The notes under the pieces were generated by a model that worked only from the letters and a program-made list of their open reading frames with translations, searched no databases and was not told the DNA's origin. A stretch of DNA of 64,000 nucleotides from assembly GCA_035478775.1 (NCBI GenBank), contig DATIJG010000012.1, forward strand, positions 1-64,000, read 5' to 3'. The DNA comes from CAMLQK01 sp035478775. Lineage in GTDB: Bacteria; Patescibacteriota; Saccharimonadia; Saccharimonadales; UBA4665. A program made the position numbers and the translations under genes. Shown piece after piece: positions 23,951-32,906 of this stretch (position 1 is the stretch's first letter; each line of letters starts with the position of its first letter).

Positions 23951-24352
23951 TTGGATTACGAAATAGTAGAGTTCCAGAGCCAGCCAATATTTCGTGATTG
24001 GCTCACGACTCACGGGAAAGACGCCGATGGTATTTGGCTTAGAATATATAAGAAAGCCTCAAATGTGGCTTCGATAACGTATGCTGAAGCGCTGGATGAA
24101 GCTCTGTGCTTTGGATGGATTGATGGGCGATGGGAGGCGGCTTATGACACGCCTACTGATATGCAAGTCCCCGGTTATTTTCTTAAAGCGCTTAAAAAAC
24201 ATCCTAAAGCCGAGTCATTTTATGACACGCTTAATAAAGCCAATACATACGCTATCGCCTGGCGCCTACAAACTGCCAAGACCGAAGTAACATGCATGCG
24301 ACGAGCAGAAAAAATTATTGAAATGCTGAACGCGGGCAAAAAGTTACATTAG
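23951..24352 (+). CDS. YdeI/OmpD-associated family protein with internal deletion
   Basis: A 133-residue protein from a TTG start (DYEIVEFQSQPIFRDWL). The N-terminal part ends in ITYAEALDEALCFGWIDG and the next residues are RWEAAYDTPTDMQVPGYFLK. In the YdeI family these two stretches are separated by about 45 residues that end in ADGRWEAAYD, so the family's middle segment seems to have been lost between two DG motifs. The remaining frame is intact and ends ARGEK-like (NAGKKLH). No canonical start lies nearby. Function unknown, possibly non-functional. Confidence 0.75.
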   Translation: MDYEIVEFQSQPIFRDWLTTHGKDADGIWLRIYKKASNVASITYAEALDEALCFGWIDGRWEAAYDTPTDMQVPGYFLKALKKHPKAESFYDTLNKANTYAIAWRLQTAKTEVTCMRRAEKIIEMLNAGKKLH

Positions 24353-24360
24353 TTGTTAAT

Positions 24361-24376
24361 TGGGTTAGAATCCCAT
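24361..24376 (+). repeat. Short piece of the intergenic repeat family
   Basis: GGGTTAGAATCCCAT equals the start of the right half of copy 8. It lies between the YdeI-like and methyltransferase genes and is the last trace of the repeat family I see. Confidence 0.5.
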
Positions 24377-24405
24377 TTGTTCAATTGTTCTGCTAAGATA
24401 TGAGT

Positions 24406-25092
24406 ATGTCAGATAGTTGGAAAGAGCCTCAATTCGCAAAAGAGTACATGGATGGGGCGAACAACATGTCCCTTAATTGGTACGAACACTTCGTCAATGC
24501 TGCATCTTTGTGGTCACTCATACTCAAAGAAACTAATACCGTTCTTGACTTCGGCTGCGGGCCAGGAGAATTTACGGCGCAGCTAAAGGAAAAAGGGTAT
24601 GCGGTTAGCGGTTGTGATGGCTCTGAGGCTATGGTCGAGCTTGCCGAGGCTCATTATTCGGATATTGACTTCTTTGTTTGGGATGGCACTTCGCCAATCT
24701 CAGACGACAAACGCTATGACGCAATCGTTACAAAACTGACACTCCACTTTGTTGATGATCTTGCTGTATTAGCGCGTAATTTTGCACCAGCATTACAGCC
24801 TAATGGTAGCTTGATCATATCTGTTCCGCACCCAATGTCGACCATGCCAAAAGCGAATGGAGAGTACTTTGAGCAAGTGCCCTATGACACCGAGATTGGT
24901 TCATACGGAATGTATGTAACGATGATTCATAGGAGCGTACAGGACTATATAAATCCTTTCCTGAATAATGGGTATGTTATGACGGCTATCGTTGAGCCTA
25001 TAATTCCTGACGACATTATTAAGAAGTACAATGTTGCGGAGGGGTATGCTGCTATTCCAAGGCGGCTCAATCTCAGGTTTAAGAGGGCATAA
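24406..25092 (+). CDS. SAM-dependent methyltransferase
   Basis: A 228-residue class I methyltransferase. Motif I is VLDFGCGPGEFTAQL, an acidic residue follows in VSGCDGSEAMVELA, and the post-motif region has LQPNGSLIISVPHP. This resembles small-molecule or quinone-type methyltransferases; the substrate is unknown. Two ATGs lie 6 nt apart; TAAGAT ends 6 nt before the second, so I chose that one. Confidence 0.87.
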   Translation: MSDSWKEPQFAKEYMDGANNMSLNWYEHFVNAASLWSLILKETNTVLDFGCGPGEFTAQLKEKGYAVSGCDGSEAMVELAEAHYSDIDFFVWDGTSPISDDKRYDAIVTKLTLHFVDDLAVLARNFAPALQPNGSLIISVPHPMSTMPKANGEYFEQVPYDTEIGSYGMYVTMIHRSVQDYINPFLNNGYVMTAIVEPIIPDDIIKKYNVAEGYAAIPRRLNLRFKRA

Positions 25093-25148
25093 GCCTTGCT
25101 ATTTGCTTAGTAGATATTCTCGACAAGGGTAAGGTAAAATAGAACAAA

Positions 25149-25691
25149 ATGCGCGAAAGATCTCCACAAACACTCAGCGAAACCGACCGACGCCTTGTTG
25201 CTGTGTGGGCGGCTGACTGCGTTGAACGGGTTTTGGGGCTATTTGAAGCTGAGAAGCCAAATGACAACCGTCTTCGAGCTCTTATTACCCGGACTCGCGC
25301 CTTCGCTCGCGGAGAGCTCAGTATTGCCGAAGAAATTCGTCGCCGCTTTACTGGTGGTGTCGGCGCAGGTGAGGTGAAGTCCTTGGCTGCAAAAGCCGTT
25401 GCCCGTGCCGCCGGACAAGCTGTCGCCGTCTGCCATATGGGCGCGCATGCATTAAGTGCTGCTGCTTGTGCCGCCAACGCTGCCGGCCTTGCAAACCCGG
25501 GTCGGCCAGAAGTCGTTGAAAACGAAATTCGCTGGCAGCTCGGCCATATGTCGCCAGAAGTCCGTGCCGCTCTACGGACTCTTCCGCCTGTCGGCGAAGA
25601 TTCGTCAGGCCCCCTGGGCCCGGGCTTGAACACTTCGGGTCAACTCGGCGCTATCATTCGTACACTGCAAGCTGGTCTTCGCACAGATTGA
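25149..25691 (+). CDS. Imm5-like putative immunity protein
   Basis: A 180-residue, Ala-rich helical protein. SETDRRLVAVWAADCVERVL at the N-terminus and the repeated Ala-rich helices (AAKAVARAAGQAVAVCHMGA) match the pattern of the Imm5-like family, named by context with polymorphic toxins. No toxin gene is visible in the window, so here it may serve another role. The composition is more GC-rich than its neighbours. TAAAAT lies 8 nt before ATG. Confidence 0.7.
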   Translation: MRERSPQTLSETDRRLVAVWAADCVERVLGLFEAEKPNDNRLRALITRTRAFARGELSIAEEIRRRFTGGVGAGEVKSLAAKAVARAAGQAVAVCHMGAHALSAAACAANAAGLANPGRPEVVENEIRWQLGHMSPEVRAALRTLPPVGEDSSGPLGPGLNTSGQLGAIIRTLQAGLRTD

Positions 25692-25810
25692 TCGGACTCT
25701 CTCGGGTAGCAACAGGAATAGACGGCTTCGCCAAAAAGGCTTCAAGGGGGAAGGTGCATGATATTATAAGGTTGATAGTAACGTGACTGAAATCAAAATG
25801 CTTAGCAGTG

Positions 25811-27967
25811 ATGGGCAATAAATTAGACGGGCAGATTGAAAATACTGACTGGCCAGCAACTAAGGCGGCTAGCTCTGAACTAAATATGTTGGAGGCTGCT
25901 TTTCGTTTAGCGGTTGACGAGCAGTATTCGAGGTTCCCCCGCGAAGAAGCTGCATTCCGGCGCATGTATGCCCGACATCAGCGTTGGGCTTGGGCTTACG
26001 GGGCTAAGTATAGGATGCTTAGCACTTGGCGGGCCGTAGGCAAGTCTATGCATGCACATCGCAAGACATTTTTGCTTACCTCTGCAGGATCGGTAATCGT
26101 CTTATTGGCGGGCGGCGCTGGGTTAACGTTTTTGTTGCCTCGGCCAATGCACTATTCGTTCAGTGCTTCGGCGCATTGTGCTGCCAGCCCTGCTTTTCTG
26201 CCATCCTCGACGGCTGTGCGGCAAACAAATTTTACAATTCGCCATGTGCCAAGTCTGACGCTTTTTCATACCACGTTGTATTCATCCCAAGTCTGTGTCA
26301 CGCCGATCCGCCCGCTTCAAGGCGACCACCTTTACTTAGCTAAAGATCCTGTGAACTATCTTGGGTTACGCTTCACTCGACAAATAAAGGTAATAACTGG
26401 CAGCCTGCCCTCGGCGATGCCGGTCAAGATGAATAGCGTAGCCTTGCCACTAATTATACCGGCGGTATTTAAGCTTACTGCGCCTGACACGACTTTTGGG
26501 TACGAACTTGCTGCTAATAGCAAAACTACCTCCTGCCAATTACAGGGAACTATGGTGCGATGTTTGCCCGCGAAGTTGCAGCTTGCATATGGCAGCCACT
26601 ACTCGATAAGACTTATCCGTACTTTTCAGGGCCAATCGGCCGACACGGTGTTAACGAGAAGCGTCCAGACGATGAGTGCGACCTCGGTTACGGCTTCCAG
26701 TATTGCGCCGGGAGGCACAGTATATGACAGCCCCAACCAACTGACGTTGACAACGAACAACGCGCTCCAATCAATCGGCACGGTCAGCCTGCGGGCAAGC
26801 CTGAACGGCGTAACGCAAGATGTACCCGTGCATAGCAGTTTCAAAAATAACACGATTACAGTAAGTTTTGCATCTGCGTTGCCCCGGCACGCCGCATTGA
26901 CGCTCCATCTTGACCAGCTAACTGCCGTCAACAGCAGCCAACTCGAAGCTGCGTATAGTTTACCTTTCACGACATCTGGCGGGCCTAAAGTAACAGGGGT
27001 AAATATTGCGGCCACAAACGTTGACTTGCGCCCGTCGGTCGTGATCTCATTCGACCAACCCTTGTTATCAAATCAGGCCGCAAGCGGGTTGGTCACACTA
27101 GCGGCTAACGGAACAGCACAGCCAATTAGTGCCAGTATTAGCGGCAATAACCTCATAATTACTTTGTCTAGGGAAGTGCCGGTCTGCGCTCGGCTTAATT
27201 TGGCAACGACAGCCGGCGTGCAAAATTCATATGGCATTTCCGGTGATGGTGCTTGGTCGTTTTCGGCTCGGGCACGATGTTACACGACCTTTAGCCTCGG
27301 TGCTTCAGCTCGTGGCCGTCCAATAACCGCTTACCAATTTGGCAGCGGCAGCACCTTGATAGTGTATATGGCCGCTATGCATGGCAACGAGTCTAACACA
27401 AGTAGCTTGTTGCAGCAGTGGACCAGGGCGCTCAATGCCGATCCCGACCGAATACCGAGTGACCATACTCTTGTTGTGATACCAGAAGTCAACCCTGATG
27501 GTGTAACGGCAAATATCCGGCAAAATGCGGACAATATTGACTTGAATCGCAATTTTCCTGCCAATAACTGGCAGACCGTGGTGACTGAACCGGGGGGAAA
27601 CGGCCAGCCCACGAATCAGGGTGGCTCCTCGCCGCTTAGCGAGCCAGAATCGCGTGCCATTGCCGACTATATTCAGGCTCATCGGCCGCGGTTGGTGCTA
27701 ACCTATCACAGCGCGGCCGCCGTTGTAGAGGCAAACGATGCCGGCGACTCTGATGCCCTCGGCGCCACATATGCCAAGCTATCGGCCTACAAAAACGTCC
27801 CAACTTTTGCCATAGGCGATACTTTTGACTACAGCACGACAGGTGCCATGGAAGACTGGATGCATGACAAGCTAGGTTTGCCAGCACTCGTAATCGAGCT
27901 GCGGACAATGACGTCCAGTGAATATAACACGAATATCGCTGCGATGTGGGCTATGACGCGGTCTTGA
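25811..27967 (+). CDS. Anchored surface protein with Ig-like domains and M14 zinc carboxypeptidase domain
   Basis: A protein of 718 residues. A charged cytoplasmic N-terminus of about 80 residues precedes one transmembrane helix (SAGSVIVLLAGGAGLTFLL). Two or more SbsA/Big-type Ig-like beta domains follow (ending YSLPFTTSGGPKVTGVNIA), then an M14 peptidase domain. Zinc ligands are His 524 and Glu 527 (MHGNE) and His 633 (TYHSA); the catalytic Glu is 696 (VIELRT), and DLNRNFP is the substrate-binding motif. It probably trims peptidoglycan peptides or host peptides outside the cell. Start choice between GTG and ATG is minor. Confidence 0.85.
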   Translation: MGNKLDGQIENTDWPATKAASSELNMLEAAFRLAVDEQYSRFPREEAAFRRMYARHQRWAWAYGAKYRMLSTWRAVGKSMHAHRKTFLLTSAGSVIVLLAGGAGLTFLLPRPMHYSFSASAHCAASPAFLPSSTAVRQTNFTIRHVPSLTLFHTTLYSSQVCVTPIRPLQGDHLYLAKDPVNYLGLRFTRQIKVITGSLPSAMPVKMNSVALPLIIPAVFKLTAPDTTFGYELAANSKTTSCQLQGTMVRCLPAKLQLAYGSHYSIRLIRTFQGQSADTVLTRSVQTMSATSVTASSIAPGGTVYDSPNQLTLTTNNALQSIGTVSLRASLNGVTQDVPVHSSFKNNTITVSFASALPRHAALTLHLDQLTAVNSSQLEAAYSLPFTTSGGPKVTGVNIAATNVDLRPSVVISFDQPLLSNQAASGLVTLAANGTAQPISASISGNNLIITLSREVPVCARLNLATTAGVQNSYGISGDGAWSFSARARCYTTFSLGASARGRPITAYQFGSGSTLIVYMAAMHGNESNTSSLLQQWTRALNADPDRIPSDHTLVVIPEVNPDGVTANIRQNADNIDLNRNFPANNWQTVVTEPGGNGQPTNQGGSSPLSEPESRAIADYIQAHRPRLVLTYHSAAAVVEANDAGDSDALGATYAKLSAYKNVPTFAIGDTFDYSTTGAMEDWMHDKLGLPALVIELRTMTSSEYNTNIAAMWAMTRS

Positions 27968-28021
27968 TGATTTGGCCAGCCGGGAAACTGAAGAAAAAGC
28001 AAAAACGCACATGCATGAACT

Positions 28022-29068
28022 TTATCCGCCGCTTTTGGCAAGTACGACCACGCCCGCAATATAAAAAATGATGACAAAAATAGAATCAAGGCCCATGCCT
28101 AAGAACTGCCGTCGCGGCCTAAAGATAAGCCCGACGATATAAATTGCGGTTAGCAAAATGCCCATCGCGGCAAACCAAATGTCACTGGCATTCGCGCTCT
28201 GGATAACGGCTTTACCTGCGAAGGCATCTGCCAAAATAAACAATGCGGGCATAAAGGCGTTACCACCAAAGATGTCGCTCATTGCCAGTTTATAATCGTT
28301 GAGGCGTATAGAGGCAATGCCCGTGCTAATGTTTGGCAAAGCGCCGGCAAGCGCGATAAAGGTGGCGGCAAATAAACCGCTGCCGATGTTATATTCGGTG
28401 GCTAGTTGGCTGCCGGTGGTCGCGAGGGCGTAGCCAGCGCCAACCGTTGCCAGTGAAGAGACTGTTAAAGCCGCATAGATTTTGAACATTGAAGCGCGTT
28501 TTAACATCGGATGGTTGATTACAAGTCGGCGTTCATGGTGCTCGCGGCCGGGAGCACCTTTGAGCGCTTCTGCCCTCCAGGGCAATCCGTTGCGGGCTTT
28601 ATATACCAGCCATAAACCACTTGTCCAAAGGAGAAAGATAAGCACCGACGCAAAGCTGTTATGGGTGTGCGGTAATACTATGGGTGTACGTGCGGCGATC
28701 ATTGCACCGGCAGTCACTACAATAACCAAACAAGCTTCCAGCACTAAAGATAATGACGCCGCTGCGAAAGTGAGTGGTTCTTTAAGTTTCATTTTGGCGT
28801 CTAAAATACTCAGCACCACCGTTTGTATAGCAATACCTCCTATCAAAGTTCCGACAACGACATCATAGTGATGCTGCCGGGCTGCGGTGACGGTTACAGC
28901 CGCCTCGGGCAAGCTGGTGACAATACCTAAAATAAGAAGGCCGCCAAAGGTACTGCCAAGGTTATACTTATTGTCGATCGCATCAGTGGAACGCGTTAAC
29001 CACACGCCGGCAAACCACGTAATAAGCGCTGCGATAACGAAGACAAGAAGTGTTGTGGCATGGGACAT
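28022..29068 (-). CDS. CaCA-family cation exchanger (sodium/calcium type)
   Basis: A 348-residue membrane protein with about ten hydrophobic segments. The two alpha-repeats are recognisable: LGIVTSLPEAAVTVTAARQH, then VVVGTLIGG, and in the second half ALAGALPNISTGIASIRLND then MSDIFGGNAF. The acidic Glu of the first repeat is present (SLPEA); the second has Asn in its place. It probably exchanges Ca2+ or another cation for Na+ or H+. On the minus strand TATAGT occurs twice, the upstream one ending 6 nt before ATG. Confidence 0.85.
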   Translation of the reverse strand: MSHATTLLVFVIAALITWFAGVWLTRSTDAIDNKYNLGSTFGGLLILGIVTSLPEAAVTVTAARQHHYDVVVGTLIGGIAIQTVVLSILDAKMKLKEPLTFAAASLSLVLEACLVIVVTAGAMIAARTPIVLPHTHNSFASVLIFLLWTSGLWLVYKARNGLPWRAEALKGAPGREHHERRLVINHPMLKRASMFKIYAALTVSSLATVGAGYALATTGSQLATEYNIGSGLFAATFIALAGALPNISTGIASIRLNDYKLAMSDIFGGNAFMPALFILADAFAGKAVIQSANASDIWFAAMGILLTAIYIVGLIFRPRRQFLGMGLDSIFVIIFYIAGVVVLAKSGG

Positions 29069-29180
29069 ACTATAACTATAGCAAGCGAAGCAGCTGCCTG
29101 GGAATAACTTGCCGCTAATTATTGCTAATTCTTTACATCAGGCTTATGCTAAAAGTATAAATAACAACAAAGGCGGAAGC

Positions 29181-29399
29181 ATGAAGACGAATGCATTAGA
29201 CAAATTGGCACTCCTTTTACTTATTATCGGTGGCTTTAACTGGGGTCTCGTTGGCTGGATGAAGTATAACTTGGTTGACAAAATATTTGGCGTAGAATCT
29301 ACAATGTCGCGAGTTATTTACGCTGTGGTTGGCGTCGCCTCACTCTACTGCATATACACCCTCGTCAAGTTAATGAGCAGTTCTGCTAATAAAGTATAG
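29181..29399 (+). CDS. DUF378 small membrane protein
   Basis: A 72-residue protein with two hydrophobic helices. LALLLLIIGGFNWGLVGW followed by a short loop and VIYAVVGVASLYCIYTLVKL is the DUF378 signature (GGLNWGLVG). An AAGGCGGAAGC stretch precedes the ATG and acts as ribosome site, so I choose this start over the in-frame one 72 nt upstream. Function unknown. Confidence 0.85.
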   Translation: MKTNALDKLALLLLIIGGFNWGLVGWMKYNLVDKIFGVESTMSRVIYAVVGVASLYCIYTLVKLMSSSANKV

Positions 29400-29484
29400 C
29401 CACTTGCATATGCAAAATGGTTGGAAGTTTCTGATATAGCGTCGCTGGCCATTTCTGCTTGGCCGCGAATGTTATTATTAAACG

Positions 29485-30087
29485 ATGGAATATAAAAGTA
29501 TCCTTGGTGTTGTTGCAGTTCTGGTTGCAATCGTCAGTTATATTCCGTACTTTCGTAACATATTCACTGGTAGTACCAAGCCGCATGCTTTCTCGTGGCT
29601 TGTGTGGGGAATGCTCAATGCGATTGCGTTCGCCGGGCAGATTCACGACAACGGCGGAGCTGGCACGTGGGCGGTAGGCCTCACTGCTGCGGTAATGTTT
29701 TTCATATTCTTTTTGTCGCTACGGCGCGGTGAGAAGGACATCAGGCTTTTCGATTGGTTTTGCCTTGCCGGCGCAGGTATTGCGCTGGTTCCATGGTTTC
29801 TCACAACTGAACCGCTCATTTCTATAGTTTTCATTACGATTATTGATGCCTTGGGGTTTCTGCCGACAGTAAGAAAATCTTACAAAAGGCCGCACCAAGA
29901 AACGCTGGTTACATTTTTGCTGAGCGCAATTAAGTATTCATTGGTGATTGTTGCGCTGGAGCGATACACGCTTGTCACGATGCTGTTCCCGGCGTCGCTC
30001 GTGATTATGAACGCGCTCTTCGTGCTCATGCTCGTTGTACGCCGGCGTCAGGTTGACCTGACAAGCGTTCTTGTGCCACGCTCCTAA
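29485..30087 (+). CDS. Polytopic membrane protein, PQ-loop-like
   Basis: A 200-residue protein with about six hydrophobic segments. SYIPYFRNIFTGSTKPHAFS followed by WLVWG resembles the PQ-loop/SemiSWEET-type half of small transporters, and a related pattern (GFLPTVRKSYKRPHQET) recurs in the second half. This suggests an internal duplication. Function unknown. TATTAT ends 6 nt before ATG. Confidence 0.7.
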   Translation: MEYKSILGVVAVLVAIVSYIPYFRNIFTGSTKPHAFSWLVWGMLNAIAFAGQIHDNGGAGTWAVGLTAAVMFFIFFLSLRRGEKDIRLFDWFCLAGAGIALVPWFLTTEPLISIVFITIIDALGFLPTVRKSYKRPHQETLVTFLLSAIKYSLVIVALERYTLVTMLFPASLVIMNALFVLMLVVRRRQVDLTSVLVPRS

Positions 30088-30183
30088 CAGTCAATATCGA
30101 TTTAGCGTAAACTATTTTGGCTTTTGGGGTATTTAGTTTGCCGGGTCACTGGTTTATGATGGGATTATAAATGGGGGTATGTC

Positions 30184-30783
30184 ATGCGGAAAATAACCGT
30201 GCTAGAGTTTATAACTATTGATGGCGTTATGCAGGCGCCCGGCGGGCCAGAAGAAGATCCGACGGCGAAGTTTGAATTCGGAGGCTGGCAAGCACCTTTT
30301 ATGGGAGATGAAGCAGTCGATGCAGTGACAGGGCCGGCGCTTAAAGCCGACGTTGAGTTCCTGCTAGGCGGCTATACATTTGAGATTTGGTCTGGCTACT
30401 GGCCGAAACATGGCGACTTCTGGCCGTTCATCAACGATAATATGAAGTACGTGCTGTCCACGACTAAGACTGAAACGAGCTGGCAGAACACCACGTTTTT
30501 GCAGAACTTGGAAGACATCAAGAAGCTGAAGAGCAAAGATGGCCCCGACCTCCAGGTGTGGGGCAGCAGCCAGCTGGTGCAGTTGCTCCTTGCAAACAAT
30601 TTAGTCGACGAACTTTGCCTCATGACCTATCCCATCATACTTGGCCAGGGTAAAAAGCTTTTTGCTAATGGTGCGGCACCGCGGACATTTACCCTCATTG
30701 AAAGCCATGCCGGCAAGACCGGCGCTATCGCTACGCGTTACGCTCGGGCGGGAGAAGTTAAAACTGGCACTGTCGGTGAATAA
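30184..30783 (+). CDS. Dihydrofolate reductase-like (RibD C-terminal type) protein
   Basis: A 199-residue protein of the YyaP/RibD-C branch. ITVLEFITIDGVMQAPGGPE is the usual N-terminal signature, VEFLLGGYTFEIW follows, and the NADPH-binding region is DLQVWGSSQLVQLLLANNLV, then MTYPIILGQGKKLF. These proteins reduce pterin- or flavin-precursor-like compounds, but most lack a defined role. A GGGGGT stretch precedes the ATG. Single gene. Confidence 0.88.
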   Translation: MRKITVLEFITIDGVMQAPGGPEEDPTAKFEFGGWQAPFMGDEAVDAVTGPALKADVEFLLGGYTFEIWSGYWPKHGDFWPFINDNMKYVLSTTKTETSWQNTTFLQNLEDIKKLKSKDGPDLQVWGSSQLVQLLLANNLVDELCLMTYPIILGQGKKLFANGAAPRTFTLIESHAGKTGAIATRYARAGEVKTGTVGE

Positions 30784-30931
30784 TATTCAAAACCGCCCAC
30801 AAGTTTGAGCCATTGTTCGAGGGCGAGGCTCTATTTGGGCAGGCTGGGCAAAACCGAGAATCAGATTTACTGGATCGGCCATCTAGTGTATAACGCTAGA
30901 TTGATAAGTGAGTTAAAGGAATGATGGACCA

Positions 30932-32017
30932 ATGAATACTGCCGAAGCGATTACTGAAACAAAGTGTATAGATTCTACCGACCTAAACAGATATGCCGAA
31001 GGCGTGAGACAGGAATTTTTTCAGTCTTCAAAATTTGATGTCGCGGCGTTGTATGGCGGAAGCTTTGGATTTTGCACGTTTAATATACAGGGCCACCTCG
31101 GAGGTACCAGGTTTGAACTGCCTGCTAATTATGTCGACCAGCACGGAATAGACGCCCTGCCTCATGTTAGATCGGTATCTGATGGAGCTGCTAGTTATTA
31201 TTACTATCCGCCGGAGAGTGCGGAAAACTACAGCCAGGTTTTAGAAAAACAAAGTTATTCCGGGGATACCCAGAAAGTCTTTAGCTACAAATTAGACGTA
31301 TCTAGTGAATTTGATCGTGCCCCAAAAGAGCAAACGGTTTCCGAACTGGCGGCTATGGTAATGGAAATCGACGATCCTCGCGACGTCGTTTTTATAACCG
31401 GGTCGGGCCTATCTGAGACTACAAATAGTTCTTCGGTGCCATCTTACGAAACATTGAAAAAGCGATACGGGATCGGTAAGGATAAAGAAGCATATGAAGC
31501 ATTCGCGCGTAAGTTCCTGACAGACTCACAACACGCCGATCAGGTCTTCAAGGAATTTGCTCAATTTACAGAAAGCCTTTGGGACCCGGAACCTACACTA
31601 GGGCACATTGCTTTAGCGGGTATAGTTAAGAGCCTGGGCTGCAAACCCCTCGTCCTGACAAATAATTATGACTTAAAACACGAGGGCAGCGGTATAGTGC
31701 CAGTGCGAAAATATGCAATGGGATGGCTCGATACATTAGGCTTCCAATACCTCGATGAAGTTAAAGAGCAACGCCGTAAGCAGCTTGGGAGTACGATGGC
31801 AAAATTGGCCGAACACGTACGGCTTGCTGTAATAATTGGCTGCGCTAGCGACAATAACGGCTATTTGCGTTACTTGAAAGAACAAAATCCTAGGCTGAAT
31901 ATCGCAGCGTTAAACTTAACAGGCTCATTACCATATCTCGACTCAAACGATTCGTTCATAGCTGGCAATGTTCAGCATACGCTCCCGAAGCTGGCTCAAG
32001 CGATCTATGGTTTTTAG
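30932..32017 (+). CDS. Divergent SIR2 (sirtuin-like) protein with extra N-terminal domain
   Basis: A 361-residue protein. From about 150 it shows sirtuin landmarks: DVVFITGSGLS (NAD loop, TGxGxS), PTLGHIALAGIVKSLG with His 225, and VLTNNYDLKHEGSG where sirtuins have TQNIDGLHxxAG, then VIIGCASDNN and NLTGSLPYLDSNDSFIAGNV at the end. The catalytic His region and the zinc-binding Cys set are missing or changed, so deacetylation is doubtful; NAD binding or NADase activity is possible. The first 145 residues are unrecognised. An AAAGGA lies before the ATG. Confidence 0.7.
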   Translation: MNTAEAITETKCIDSTDLNRYAEGVRQEFFQSSKFDVAALYGGSFGFCTFNIQGHLGGTRFELPANYVDQHGIDALPHVRSVSDGAASYYYYPPESAENYSQVLEKQSYSGDTQKVFSYKLDVSSEFDRAPKEQTVSELAAMVMEIDDPRDVVFITGSGLSETTNSSSVPSYETLKKRYGIGKDKEAYEAFARKFLTDSQHADQVFKEFAQFTESLWDPEPTLGHIALAGIVKSLGCKPLVLTNNYDLKHEGSGIVPVRKYAMGWLDTLGFQYLDEVKEQRRKQLGSTMAKLAEHVRLAVIIGCASDNNGYLRYLKEQNPRLNIAALNLTGSLPYLDSNDSFIAGNVQHTLPKLAQAIYGF

Positions 32018-32074
32018 GCTGAAATAACCAAAAAATAGACTGTTTGAGCCAAAAGGATACGGTATTATTAGAAC

Positions 32075-32122
32075 ATGATCCAGGTAAATAAATTACCCAT
32101 AGAACAACCCAACTCCACCTAA
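32075..32122 (+). CDS. Leaderless 15-codon mini-ORF upstream of the SGNH hydrolase
   Basis: TATTAT ends exactly 6 nt before an ATG that opens MIQVNKLPIEQPNST. It ends 18 nt before the SGNH hydrolase start. It may be a translated leader that couples or regulates the next gene, or just the 5' end of a transcript. Confidence 0.35.
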   Translation: MIQVNKLPIEQPNST

Positions 32123-32140
32123 TAGTAGAAAGCATAAGTT

Positions 32141-32812
32141 ATGAATACCAACCCCGCTGCCAAAACCATCCTTTGCTACGGCGATTCCAATACCTGGGGC
32201 CAAAAACCAGATAAATCCGGCCGCTTCCCGGCCGATGCCCGTTGGACAGGATTGTTGCAAGATGCTTTGGGCAAAGACTACTACGTGATTGAAGAAGGTT
32301 TAAGCAGCCGCACGACTGATCTAGAATATGGCCGTAAACCTGGGCGCAATGGCAAAACCTACCTAGAACCCTGTTTGGACAGCCATATGCCACTCGATTT
32401 TGTCATTCTAATGCTTGGAACCAATGACCTCAAGATAGAATTTGATCGGAGCGCACAGGATGTTGCAGAGGCCATTAAAGAGTTAATAGCGCTCGTTCAA
32501 AGCAAAACCGCAAAAGACGGGCGTGGCCCTGCCAAGGTTATACTTGTCAGTCCTATTCATGTTGACGACCAGGCACCAACCTTCGCCAAGTTCTATGTGC
32601 CAGATTTCTACAACCACGATTCAGCTTTAAAGTCACAAGCATTGGGTGCGGAATTACAAAAGGTTGCAGCCAACACTAGCTGTGCCTTTGTTGATGCGGC
32701 TAAAGTAGCGCATGCTGGCGAAGATGGCATCCACTTTAGCCAAGAAGCGCATACTGGGCTTGCGAAAGCACTCATTGAAGAAGTGCAAGCTTTGACGAAA
32801 GAGGAGAGCTAA
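32141..32812 (+). CDS. SGNH/GDSL-type hydrolase
   Basis: A 223-residue esterase of the SGNH fold. Block I is ILCYGDSNTWG (Ser 16), the Gly block is in EEGLSSRTT, the Asn block is LMLGTNDLK, and block V is EDGIHFSQ (Asp-x-x-His). It resembles arylesterases that act on acyl or acetyl esters. There is no signal peptide, so it is cytoplasmic. Its promoter seems to be that of the mini-ORF upstream. Confidence 0.9.
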   Translation: MNTNPAAKTILCYGDSNTWGQKPDKSGRFPADARWTGLLQDALGKDYYVIEEGLSSRTTDLEYGRKPGRNGKTYLEPCLDSHMPLDFVILMLGTNDLKIEFDRSAQDVAEAIKELIALVQSKTAKDGRGPAKVILVSPIHVDDQAPTFAKFYVPDFYNHDSALKSQALGAELQKVAANTSCAFVDAAKVAHAGEDGIHFSQEAHTGLAKALIEEVQALTKEES

Positions 32813-32906
32813 GAAATGAGTAACATAACAGACCACATCGACGACGCAGACAGGTAACAGGTTGGAGGTTCGCACAATTCGCCAGAAAAATGTTATAATA
32901 TAGTCA

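Noticed and set aside
5459..24376. Integron attC sites as explanation for the repeats
   Set aside because: The ends read GTTRGAAT...ATTCCAAC, the inverse of the RYYYAAC...GTTRRRY order of attC, and no tyrosine integrase (IntI) gene is visible.
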